DNA from: Burkholderiales bacterium
GTDB taxonomy: Bacteria; Pseudomonadota; Gammaproteobacteria; Burkholderiales; SG8-41
DNA: 6,872 nt
Assembly: GCA_005800795.1 (NCBI GenBank)
Contig: SYEN01000475.1
Span: 1 to 6,872 of the forward strand
Direction of reading: 5' to 3'
The notes under the pieces are model-generated. The model was given only the letters and a program-made list of their open reading frames with translations, ran no database searches and was not told the DNA's origin. Both the position numbers and the translations under genes were made by a program. Below, one piece after another: positions 1 to 5,438 of this stretch (its first letter is position 1; the number at the start of each line of letters is the position of its first letter).

Positions 1-584
1 GGTGTTGCGCCGGCGAATTCCAGCCATTTCAGGTTCAACCCTGCGCCGGCGAGCTTGCGGCCCTTGAGGTCGGCGACGGTGTTCCAGTCGAAACTGGTGC
101 CGAGGTTGTAACCGTTGTCGGCAATCAGCGCCAACAGTTTTTGCCGATACTTGTCTTCAAACACTTTGCTCATGTAGGGCACTTTGTCGTAGACCGCGCG
201 CGCCATTTTTACGCTGGTTTCGGGATCCATGGTGCCGAAAGGCAGCATCACCTGAAACGCATGCAGCGGCAGATTTGACGGCTCGAAACAGAAGCAGTAA
301 CCGCCGATGTCGATAATGCCTGACTGCACGCCTTCCAGCGTGTCGGCGACTTTCACCATCGCGCCACCGTAGCCTTCGATGAATTCAATTTTGTGCTGGG
401 TTCTCGCAGCCACGCGCTTGGTGACTTCGGGCACGAAAAAGTTCTGCATCAGATTTACATAGGTATTTGCGGCAGGGTGGCCCGACGCGATGCGCAGCTT
501 GATATCTTCGGCCAGGGTGGCGGTGGTGGTAGACGCGGCGGCCGTGGCAATTGCGGCGCTGGCGAGAATGCGATGGAATTTCAT
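1..584 (-). CDS. TRAP transporter substrate-binding protein, DctP type (3' end cut by window edge)
   Basis: This is the periplasmic receptor of a tripartite ATP-independent periplasmic (TRAP) uptake system, which passes a carboxylate-type solute to the DctQM membrane subunits. The visible 194 residues start at the ATG at 584, which has a GGAGA ribosome site about 8 nt upstream. A signal peptide spans residues 1-25 (MKFHR, an alanine/threonine-rich core, cleavage near TLA|ED). The mature start runs IKLRIASGHP, followed by a helix with FFVPEVTKRV. EGYGGAMVKVADTLEGVQSGIIDIGG is the family block in which the receptor takes its first fold, and LPFGTMDPE and ADLKGRKLAG follow. Family members are usually 320-350 residues, so about 40% is missing beyond the edge, including most of the ligand-contacting C-terminal lobe. 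No dctQ or dctM gene lies in the window, so the substrate cannot be assigned. The family call is fairly firm and the ligand is unknown. Confidence 0.85.
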   Translation of the reverse strand, partial: MKFHRILASAAIATAAASTTTATLAEDIKLRIASGHPAANTYVNLMQNFFVPEVTKRVAARTQHKIEFIEGYGGAMVKVADTLEGVQSGIIDIGGYCFCFEPSNLPLHAFQVMLPFGTMDPETSVKMARAVYDKVPYMSKVFEDKYRQKLLALIADNGYNLGTSFDWNTVADLKGRKLAGAGLNLKWLEFAGAT

Positions 585-724
585 GAAGGCTTCTCCTGCG
601 ATTATGAAAATAGGGTGAACAGCGGATCGCATCGTAACATGCTGCACAGCAGGGCACGCCGCCGTGTCGCGATCCGGGCAAGTTCAGGCGGGAATGGTCT
701 GCTTGATACTTTGCAGCGCCGCGT
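585..724. other. Structured intergenic gap upstream of the TRAP receptor gene
   Basis: This 140-nt gap lies between the end of the secreted-protein gene and the start of the TRAP receptor gene, both on the minus strand. It holds a perfect 8-bp inverted repeat (CGGATCGC at 623-630 and GCGATCCG at 669-676) that encloses a 12-bp palindrome (TGCTGCACAGCA, 640-651). No run of T follows on either strand, so it does not look like an intrinsic terminator. It may be an operator or a leader hairpin for the TRAP gene. I saw no convincing -35/-10 pair, only a CATAAT-like element close to the start. Confidence 0.4.
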
Positions 725-1558
725 TCAGTCAGGTATAGCGAAGTCTTCTTTGTCGTTACGCCGGTAGCCGGTTTTTTCAAACCATTGCGGTCCCAACTCG
801 CCTTCGTTGCGGCTGTTGCATTTAAGATTGGCTATGGTCTTGCCGTTGGTTTCCACGGCGACGCCCTGTCTCACTACCGTTTCGCCTTTGGCGCCCCAGC
901 GGCCTGCACCGCCGTAAACGATGTAGCGGTAATCCCCGCGCTGGAAGCGCAGCCAGCTCATGCCGCCACCCGCGTAAGGTTCGTACTGGCCGAAAGCCGC
1001 TTTGAGTGGATGCACTGCGCCTTCGGGCAGGGCGATTTCAAGCGGCAGTCCGGGTGTGCCGAAGCGGTATTGCAAATAGCCTGACGTTGCCGTGATGGCG
1101 CTCGACGCGCATACCGAAATCAGTTTCTTGCCCGACGCACAGGTGAACACCACCGTTTCCTGCGGCGTGCAAAAAGACTTTTGGCTAACCTGCGCGCGGG
1201 TCACCGGAGAGGTATTGCCCAGCGGCTTGAGTGTCAATACCATCGGAATGCGCTCGGTGGTTTTGCAATCGGGGTTGCCGCCGCACGAATAGGCCTGCAC
1301 CACCGCCATGCCGTAGACCAGCTGCACATGCTGACCTATCCATTTCGATTCGCACAAATCGAAGCCGGCAGCTTCGCGAAACGTTTTTCCGGCGGCATCT
1401 TTGAGTGTCAGGTAGCAGGCGACATCGCCCTGACTCACTTCGGTAACGGTGCCAGCGGTGATTTTGGTCTTGCCGCCGATGTTAGTGGTGGCGGCTGACG
1501 CAGCGAGGCTTGCAATGCCAAAGGCCAGCGCCGCGATGCCATGCAAGCGGTGTTTCAT
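725..1558 (-). CDS. Exported cysteine-rich protein of unknown function, two domains
   Basis: This 277-residue protein is of unknown function. A signal peptide covers residues 1-23 (MKHRLHGIAALAFGIASLAASAA), which is why the start at 1558 is preferred over an in-frame extension to 1624 that would overlap the upstream gene. The first domain (about 24-115) has GTVTEVSQGDVACYLTL, FDLCE, GQHVQLVYG and a CGGNPDC motif. The second (about 120-277) has KSFCTPQETVVFTCASGKK, VCAS, YLQYRFG, GGGMSWLRFQRGDYRYIVY and a closing NGKTIANLKC. I recall both patterns from uncharacterised periplasmic proteins of Gram-negative bacteria. The mature part has eight cysteines, an even number that fits disulfide bonds in the periplasm. 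The start has no clear ribosome site. It lies 23 nt after the Bug receptor gene, so cotranscription and reinitiation are plausible. Confidence 0.75.
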   Translation of the reverse strand: MKHRLHGIAALAFGIASLAASAATTNIGGKTKITAGTVTEVSQGDVACYLTLKDAAGKTFREAAGFDLCESKWIGQHVQLVYGMAVVQAYSCGGNPDCKTTERIPMVLTLKPLGNTSPVTRAQVSQKSFCTPQETVVFTCASGKKLISVCASSAITATSGYLQYRFGTPGLPLEIALPEGAVHPLKAAFGQYEPYAGGGMSWLRFQRGDYRYIVYGGAGRWGAKGETVVRQGVAVETNGKTIANLKCNSRNEGELGPQWFEKTGYRRNDKEDFAIPD

Positions 1559-1581
1559 AAGTATCGGTTTTATAAGGAGTT

Positions 1582-2523
1582 TTATTCCGCCTTCGCACCG
1601 GAAATCTTGACCACGCGCGCCCATTTCTCGTGTTCAACTTTGAGATACGCCGTGTATTCCACCACGCTGCCGCCAGCGATTTCGGTGCCGATGGCGGCGT
1701 AGCGATCTTTCAGTTCAGGCAACGCCTTGTTGATGACGGTGTTGAGTTTATCGACGATGGCGCGCGGCGTTTTGGCGGCGGCACCCAGGCCGTACCAGCC
1801 GATCACCTCAAAGCCCGGTACGCCGGATTCGGCGATGGTAGGAATTTCCGGCGTGGCGGCTGAACGTTTGGAAGAGGTGACGCCCAGCGCGCGTACGCGG
1901 CCTGACTTTATGTGTGGCACCAGCCCGCCGATGGCGGTAAAGCTCACGTGCACCTCGCCCGCGATCAATGCGCTGTTGGCTTGTGAGCCGCTTTTGTAAG
2001 GGACATGGATCATGTCGACGCCGGCCATGTGCTTGAATAATTCACCGGTCAGGTGATTCGAGCCGCCGATGCCGCTGGAGGCATAAGTGAGCCGCTGCGA
2101 TTTCGCCAGCGCGATAAGTTCCTTCACATTCACAGCCTGCACCGAGGTGCGCACCGAAAGCACGTACGGTGTAAACACGGTAAGAACAATCGGCGCAAAA
2201 TCACGCAGCGCGTCGTATCCGACGTTGGGCCGCAAACTGGGCGTGACCACATGTGTTGGCGACATCGCCAGCAGCGTGTAACCGTCGGGCGCGGATTTTG
2301 CGACGATTTCGATGGCGATCACGCCACCGGCACTGGGGCGGTTATCCACCACGAAGGATTGTCCGAGCATCTCGCTTAACTTGGTGGTCAAAATGCGCGC
2401 AACCGTATCCGAGCCGCCGCCTGCGCCGAGGCCCACCACCAGCCGTACGGGGCGTGTGGGGTACTCCTGCGCGTGCAGCGTTGGCGTGGCGGCCAGTAAT
2501 AACAGAATGGGCAGCAATTTCAT
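1582..2523 (-). CDS. Bug/TctC-family periplasmic tricarboxylate-type substrate-binding protein (first copy)
   Basis: This is a 313-residue periplasmic solute receptor of the Bug family, the receptor class of tripartite tricarboxylate transporters. A signal peptide occupies residues 1-18 (MKLLPILLLLAATPTLHA|QEYP). Family motifs follow in order: YPTRPVRLVVG, GAGGGSDTVARI (the conserved Asp is present), VVDNRPSAGG, APDGYTLL, LRDFAPI, the helix ELIALAKSQ, the block TYASSGIGGSNHLTGELF, HVPYKSG, GEVHVSF, GRVRALGVTS and the C-terminal ARVVKISGAKAE. Full length is typical of the family. The open frame extends upstream to 3240, but that part is antisense to the OsmC gene. The start at 2523 is set by the signal peptide even though its ribosome site is weak. 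A TAAGAT -10-like element lies on the minus strand at 2561-2566. No TctA/TctB genes are nearby, as is common for Bug receptors. The ligand is unknown, probably a carboxylate. Confidence 0.92.
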   Translation of the reverse strand: MKLLPILLLLAATPTLHAQEYPTRPVRLVVGLGAGGGSDTVARILTTKLSEMLGQSFVVDNRPSAGGVIAIEIVAKSAPDGYTLLAMSPTHVVTPSLRPNVGYDALRDFAPIVLTVFTPYVLSVRTSVQAVNVKELIALAKSQRLTYASSGIGGSNHLTGELFKHMAGVDMIHVPYKSGSQANSALIAGEVHVSFTAIGGLVPHIKSGRVRALGVTSSKRSAATPEIPTIAESGVPGFEVIGWYGLGAAAKTPRAIVDKLNTVINKALPELKDRYAAIGTEIAGGSVVEYTAYLKVEHEKWARVVKISGAKAE

Positions 2524-2581
2524 GGCGGTATGAGTTGTTTGTGAGGAAAGACGAACGTCAATCTTACACTGGCGGCTGCGC

Positions 2582-2610
2582 TGGACACTCACACCGATTG
2601 GCGCTATGGT
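2582..2610 (+). promoter_or_regulatory. Probable promoter of the OsmC-like selenoprotein gene
   Basis: TGGACA (2582-2587) and TATGGT (2605-2610) are separated by 17 bp and resemble a sigma-70 promoter. They would start transcription near 2617, about 30 nt before the ATG at 2647. The region is divergent: the first Bug receptor gene leaves on the other strand from 2523. The evidence is hexamer match and spacing only. Confidence 0.45.
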
Positions 2611-2646
2611 TGCCGGTGTTGCAAACGACAATCCGAGGAGCACCGC

Positions 2647-3189
2647 ATGGACAAACCCGTAGACGGCAACAACCTGCCTGCCGAGGTGGGCCAGCGCATC
2701 ATCGACAAACCCGAGTTGCCGCCGCAAGGCGTTACCACCGACAACGAAGTGTTCACCGAAGTCGTGCTCGGCAAGGGGCAATTGAAGCGCGGCACTTTCA
2801 AACAGTTCGAAGTGTTTTGCGACGAAGCGCAGCGCATCGGCGGCGACGACCTGTATCCGTCGCCGATGACGTATTTGGCGATGGGCGTGGGATTCTGACT
2901 GCTGACTCAGGTTGCGCGGTACGCGCACATGATGAAGCTGACGATCAAGGACGCCAAGGTGAAAGTGCGCTTCCGCAAGTTTCTCGGCGGCTCGGTGTTG
3001 AAGGGCACGGTGTATAACCGCTGGGACGGCGTGGACACGCATCTGATGGTGGAAAGTGACGGGCCCGAAGACAAGCTGCGGCATCTGATCAAGAACGCCA
3101 AGGCCGGGTGTTTTGCCGAGGGGTTGATTGAGCAGAAAGTGCCGTTGAACAGCACTATCGAGGTTAATGGCAAGGCGTTTACTTTGTGA
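2647..3189 (+). CDS. OsmC-family redox protein, probable selenoprotein (in-frame TGA read as Sec84)
   Basis: OsmC/Ohr-family proteins are thiol peroxidase-like enzymes that reduce organic hydroperoxides using two conserved cysteines. The frame has 181 codons with one internal TGA at 2896-2898 (codon 84). The start has a strong GAGGAG site (2635-2640) 6 nt before the ATG. Before the TGA are FEVFCDEAQRIGGDDLYPSPMTYLAMGVGF, matching the family's 'DE..ELGG....PSPMEYLLAALGGC' region, so the TGA replaces the reactive Cys. After it, the same frame continues LLTQVARYAHMMKLTIKDAKVKVRF, the usual helix and strand, and later KNAKAGCFAEGLI, where Cys155 matches the second conserved Cys. Cys58 is additional. 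The total of 180 residues is slightly long for the family. A SECIS-like hairpin follows the TGA directly. The recoding is inferred. The alternative is a recent nonsense mutation, or a Cys codon (TGC/TGT) misread as TGA. Confidence 0.82.
2908..2931 (+). promoter_or_regulatory. Bacterial SECIS-like hairpin directing selenocysteine at the TGA at 2896
   Basis: The hairpin begins 10 nt after the TGA. Upper stem GCGC (2914-2917) pairs with GCGC (2923-2926), with apex GGUAC (2918-2922; G2918 may pair with C2922, leaving loop GUA). U2913 is bulged. The lower stem pairs U2912-A2927 and G2911-C2928, then a G-A mismatch, then A2909-U2930 and C2908-G2931. The E. coli fdhF element, as I remember it, has GGUUGC at nt 12-17 after UGA, a bulged U and GGU in the loop. 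This sequence has GGUUGC at exactly the same offset and GGU one nucleotide later. SelB recognises the loop GU and the bulged U. Folding was done by eye. Confidence 0.75.
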
Positions 3190-3233
3190 GGGCAGGAGGC
3201 GCCGGGCGAGAAGTGGCAAGCGGAAATTGGCCG

Positions 3234-3262
3234 TTGACACACAGCTCGGCCTCCTAGAGAAT
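3234..3262 (+). promoter_or_regulatory. Probable sigma-70 promoter
   Basis: A perfect TTGACA (3234-3239) is followed after 17 bp by GAGAAT (3257-3262), which keeps the A and the final AAT of the -10 consensus. Transcription would begin near 3268-3270, close to the ATG of a 21-codon mini-ORF and upstream of an intrinsic terminator and the argD-like relic. Confidence 0.55.
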
Positions 3263-3268
3263 CATCGC

Positions 3269-3334
3269 ATGAACACCTTTTTGAGCCGACGCCGTAATTT
3301 TTATCTTGTAGAAGAGGCGCGCGCTCGACGATAG
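3269..3334 (+). CDS. Arginine-rich mini-ORF (possible leader peptide), speculative
   Basis: This 21-codon frame encodes MNTFLSRRRNFYLVEEARARR and ends in TAG. Six of its 21 residues are Arg, in two clusters (RRR and RARR), and the second cluster abuts the stop codon. The frame starts at or next to the predicted transcription start, so it would be leaderless, with no ribosome site. It is followed by a terminator hairpin and then an argD-derived gene, an arrangement resembling amino-acid attenuation. Arg-codon runs are frequent by chance in GC-rich DNA, and arginine attenuation is not an established mechanism in this group, so this is a suggestion only. The same segment could equally be a small RNA of about 120 nt. 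Confidence 0.25.
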   Translation: MNTFLSRRRNFYLVEEARARR

Positions 3335-3364
3335 ATTCCAGAAACCAGCACCAAGTCATATGTG

Positions 3365-3392
3365 AAAGCCGCGCTCGATGCGCGGCTTTTTT
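3365..3392 (+). terminator. Intrinsic terminator upstream of the argD-like relic
   Basis: A 10-bp perfect stem (AAAGCCGCGC at 3365-3374 with GCGCGGCTTT at 3380-3389) has a TCGAT loop and is followed by a T run and further T-rich sequence. It lies 38 nt before the ATG of the argD-like gene. Together with the promoter at 3234-3262 it would define a transcript of about 120 nt. It could also serve as the attenuator for the downstream gene or simply end transcription from the OsmC gene. Confidence 0.8.
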
Positions 3393-3430
3393 ATTTTGCA
3401 CTTTGCTTGTTTTTTCTCTGGAGTCTTATC

Positions 3431-3832
3431 ATGGAATTCAAGGATTTTTGCTCTCACGCTTTGATGGACATTACGCCCTGGCCCGAACTGGTATTTGCCG
3501 AGGGGCAGGGGTCGTGGCTGACCGGCAATACCGGCAAGACGTATTTCGATTTTGTGCAGGGCTGGACAGTGAATTCGCTGGGACATTCCCCCGCGCTGAT
3601 TGCCGAAGTGCGGAATCGCCAGGTGTGGTGTTTGATCACACCCAGTCCGGCGTATTTCAACGAGCCATCGATCCAGCTGGCCAATGGTTTGGTCTCGGTT
3701 GAGGCGCTGTTGTTGAATTCGCCACGTTCCGCAACCTTGCGTTTCATGCCGGCGCTCACCGTGAGCAACCAGAAAATCGATCTGATGATCGACGGGCTGC
3801 GTGTGGCAGTCCAGCTGTCTCTGGCGCATTGA
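3431..3832 (+). pseudogene. Internally deleted acetylornithine aminotransferase (argD-like relic)
   Basis: ArgD is a PLP enzyme of arginine biosynthesis, normally about 390-400 residues. Here a 133-residue frame starts at an ATG with GGAG (3420-3423) 7 nt upstream. Residues 1-88 match the ArgD N-terminus: VFAEGQGSWL, GKTYFDFVQGWTVNSLGHSP and LITPSPAYFNEPSIQLANGLV. Residues about 91-125 match the extreme C-terminus: ALLLNSPRSATLRFMPAL, then TVSNQKIDLMIDGLR. The whole large domain is missing, including the PLP-binding Lys, the cofactor-pocket Asp and the phosphate-binding NSGAEA segment. The junction lies near 3692-3702 and is in frame, so no frameshift or early stop marks the loss. It cannot be an active aminotransferase. 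A functional argD probably exists elsewhere. A misassembly or chimeric read join is the main alternative. A start at 3362 would run through the terminator and is rejected. Confidence 0.8.
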
Positions 3833-3833
3833 C

Positions 3834-4217
3834 ATGGCCAGCCAAACCGCCCACGACGTCGTTCAGGCGCAACTGGATGCCTACAACAGAAAGGACATCG
3901 ACGCCTTGCTGGCTACATATGTACAAGATGCCGAGCAGTTTGTCTTGCACGGCGAACGCTTGGCCAAGGGGCATGCAGAAATGCGGCCGCGCTTTCAGGC
4001 GCGGTTCGCCGAGCCTGATTTGCACGCACGGTTGCTGTCACGAATGGTGATGGACAATGCCGTTGTAGACCTTGAGGTCATCACCCGCAACTTTCCAGAA
4101 GGGCGCGGCACGCTAGAAATGTTGTGCGTCTATGAGGTCGCGGCGGGGCGTATTCAGAAGGCGTCGTTTCTAACCGGGGAAAAGAAGCTCGATGCCACCG
4201 GTCATTCAGGCGCTTGA
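3834..4217 (+). CDS. SnoaL-like / NTF2-fold protein
   Basis: This 127-residue protein belongs to the NTF2-like superfamily (SnoaL, ketosteroid-isomerase relatives), which forms a cone-shaped alpha+beta barrel that binds small hydrophobic ligands. The N-terminal helix VVQAQLDAYNRKDIDALLATYVQDAEQF is typical, followed by GHAEMRPRFQARFAEPDLHARLLSRMVMDNAVVDLEVITRNFPEGRGTLEMLCVYEVAAGRIQKASFL, a strand pattern I recall in unnamed 'nuclear transport factor 2 family' proteins of proteobacteria. The length is normal. The start at 3834 has only a weak ribosome site but lies 1 nt after the TGA of the argD-like relic, so translation is probably coupled to it, which may explain why the relic frame stays open. 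Enzymatic role and substrate are unknown. Confidence 0.8.
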   Translation: MASQTAHDVVQAQLDAYNRKDIDALLATYVQDAEQFVLHGERLAKGHAEMRPRFQARFAEPDLHARLLSRMVMDNAVVDLEVITRNFPEGRGTLEMLCVYEVAAGRIQKASFLTGEKKLDATGHSGA

Positions 4218-4442
4218 CGGTGTGGCTCAGTTCAGACGCGATGGCTGTCCAACTAAAATAATGCCGGAATGTAGTTCCTGGAATGCTTTTAAGATGCTTT
4301 GCGGGGACTGCGGCTAAGTATATGATTTATAATAAATTTTTCAATATATGGACTGGTGATGCCTATTGGCCTGAACTCTTCACAGCAACGCGCCGAGGCG
4401 AGTAGAATGCGTTATCACCAGCTCTTATAAAAGGATTCTGCC
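4218..4442 (+). promoter_or_regulatory. AT-rich intergenic region with candidate promoters for the cupin-rubredoxin gene
   Basis: This 225-nt gap is markedly AT-richer than its surroundings around 4318-4350. Candidate sigma-70 elements are TTCACA (4379-4384) with TAGAAT (4403-4408) at 18 bp, which is best placed for the downstream gene, and TTCAGA (4231-4236) with TAAAAT (4254-4259) at 17 bp. A perfect TATAAT (4328-4333) lies inside the palindrome TTTATAATAAA (4326-4336) but lacks a good -35. A ribosome site AAGGA (4431-4435) sits 7 nt before the ATG at 4443. No gene or terminator was seen. Confidence 0.4.
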
Positions 4443-5363
4443 ATGCCCCGCATCGAAGCCTACGAAGACGTTAAACACAAAAAAGTGTCGCGCAATCCGC
4501 CGGGTGGCGGCACGTCGTGGCGTACGGATTTCATGCGTCCTCCGCAAGGCGAGAAGGAGCCGATGGCCTTTTTGGCTGAAGGTACGCCGCATCGCGTGAT
4601 CAAGCCGCATTTTCACGAGGTCGATCAGTTTCAGGTGATTGTCAGCGGCGGCGGCGTTATCGGTAAACATCCCTTGTCGTTGAATGCGGTGCATTTTTCA
4701 CGTGCGCATACGCCTTATGGCCCGCTGACAGGCGCCGAGCAAGGCGTGGGCTTTTTGACGCTGCGCGCGCAGTGGGATCCGGGGGCGCAATATATTCCCG
4801 CTGCCAAGGAAAAGCTGGTGTCGGTGCCCGACCGCAATCCATGGCAGGCGACCGAGGCGCCCAAGTTTGAGGGCAACGCCGAAGTCAACATACACACATT
4901 TGAGCACATCAAGGATGAGCGCGGGCTTGCGGCGTACTCGTTGAAACTCGCGCCGAACGTGCAGATCGCCGGGCCGGATGCGTCCAAGGGCAACGGCCAG
5001 TATCTGATTGTCACCAAGGGCAGCGTGAATTATCAGGGCAAGGAATACAAAGCCATTTCCATCGGCTTCACCAAGCCGGATGAAGGCTACTTCCCGATCA
5101 TCGCCGGGCCGGAAGGCGTGGAAGCGCTGGTGCTGAATTTCCCGCGTCTTGAAACCGCGAAGGCGATTGTGCCTGAGGTCACGCAGCCTAAAGCCTATCG
5201 CGTGTGGCAATGCCTGCTGTGCGCGTTCGCCTACGACGAAGCCAAGGGCATGCCCGATGAAGGCGTTCCCCCCGGCACGCACTGGGAAGATGTGCCTGAC
5301 ACTTGGACTTGTCCCGATTGCGCCGCGAGCAAGGCCGATTTTGATATGGTGGTTGTGGCCTAG
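4443..5363 (+). CDS. Cupin-like protein with C-terminal rubredoxin domain
   Basis: This 306-residue soluble fusion has no signal peptide. The N-terminal part (about 35-240) looks like one or two cupin-type beta-barrels. The first barrel has PHFHEVDQFQVIVSGGG with His56 and His58 as likely metal ligands (Gln62 where cupins usually have Glu) and AHTPYGP with His89. A second barrel-like stretch covers about 150-235 (SLKLAPNVQIAG, QYLIVTKGSVNYQGKEY, EALVLNFPR). Residues 254-303 form a rubredoxin: Cys257/Cys260 (CLLC), AYDEAKGMPDEGVPPGTHWEDVPDTW, then Cys290/Cys293 (CPDC) and KADF, giving a single Fe(SCys)4 electron-transfer site. The Gly usually following each second Cys is Ala in both knuckles. 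The arrangement suggests an oxygenase or oxidoreductase supplied with electrons by its own rubredoxin. The substrate is unknown, and the cupin assignment is weaker than the rubredoxin. Confidence 0.85.
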   Translation: MPRIEAYEDVKHKKVSRNPPGGGTSWRTDFMRPPQGEKEPMAFLAEGTPHRVIKPHFHEVDQFQVIVSGGGVIGKHPLSLNAVHFSRAHTPYGPLTGAEQGVGFLTLRAQWDPGAQYIPAAKEKLVSVPDRNPWQATEAPKFEGNAEVNIHTFEHIKDERGLAAYSLKLAPNVQIAGPDASKGNGQYLIVTKGSVNYQGKEYKAISIGFTKPDEGYFPIIAGPEGVEALVLNFPRLETAKAIVPEVTQPKAYRVWQCLLCAFAYDEAKGMPDEGVPPGTHWEDVPDTWTCPDCAASKADFDMVVVA

Positions 5364-5392
5364 CGTACCGCAGCGCGGTTTGTGCGCAAAAT

Positions 5393-5417
5393 AAAGGCCG
5401 CGCTTGCGGCCTTTTTT
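5393..5417 (+). terminator. Intrinsic terminator after the cupin-rubredoxin gene
   Basis: A 9-bp stem (AAAGGCCGC at 5393-5401 with GCGGCCTTT at 5406-5414), loop GCTT, is followed by T residues to 5417. It lies 30 nt after the stop codon and 21 nt before the next start, so it should end the upstream transcript. No convincing separate promoter for the downstream gene was seen, so that gene may depend on read-through. Confidence 0.85.
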
Positions 5418-5438
5418 GTGTTGTTTTCGGAGAGAGAG

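Noticed and set aside
2896..2898. Genome-wide reassignment of TGA to Trp or Gly
   Set aside because: Several intact genes here end in TGA at the expected place, and Trp is encoded by TGG.
2253..3017. Long plus-strand frame of 254 codons
   Set aside because: It is Arg-rich antisense or out-of-frame reading across the Bug and OsmC genes, with no recognisable family.
2929..3189. A separate 86-residue gene starting at an ATG after the TGA
   Set aside because: It lacks a ribosome site, is in the same frame as the upstream part, and carries only the C-terminal half of an OsmC domain. One recoded gene explains both pieces.
2524..3240. Upstream extension of the minus-strand Bug receptor frame to 3240
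   Set aside because: The extra residues are low-complexity antisense of the OsmC gene. A proper signal peptide begins at 2523.
3190..3268. Possible tRNA-Sec near the OsmC gene
   Set aside because: No cloverleaf arms, T-loop sequence or CCA-type end could be made out.
2907..3401. Minus-strand frame of 164 codons beginning MQNKKAAHRARL, faintly like a ribosomal S20 segment
   Set aside because: Its beginning is simply the complement of the terminator stem, and the rest lies antisense to the OsmC gene.
4698..5282. Minus-strand frame of 194 codons
   Set aside because: It is a shadow of the cupin-rubredoxin gene in GC-rich DNA, with no family resemblance and no ribosome site support.
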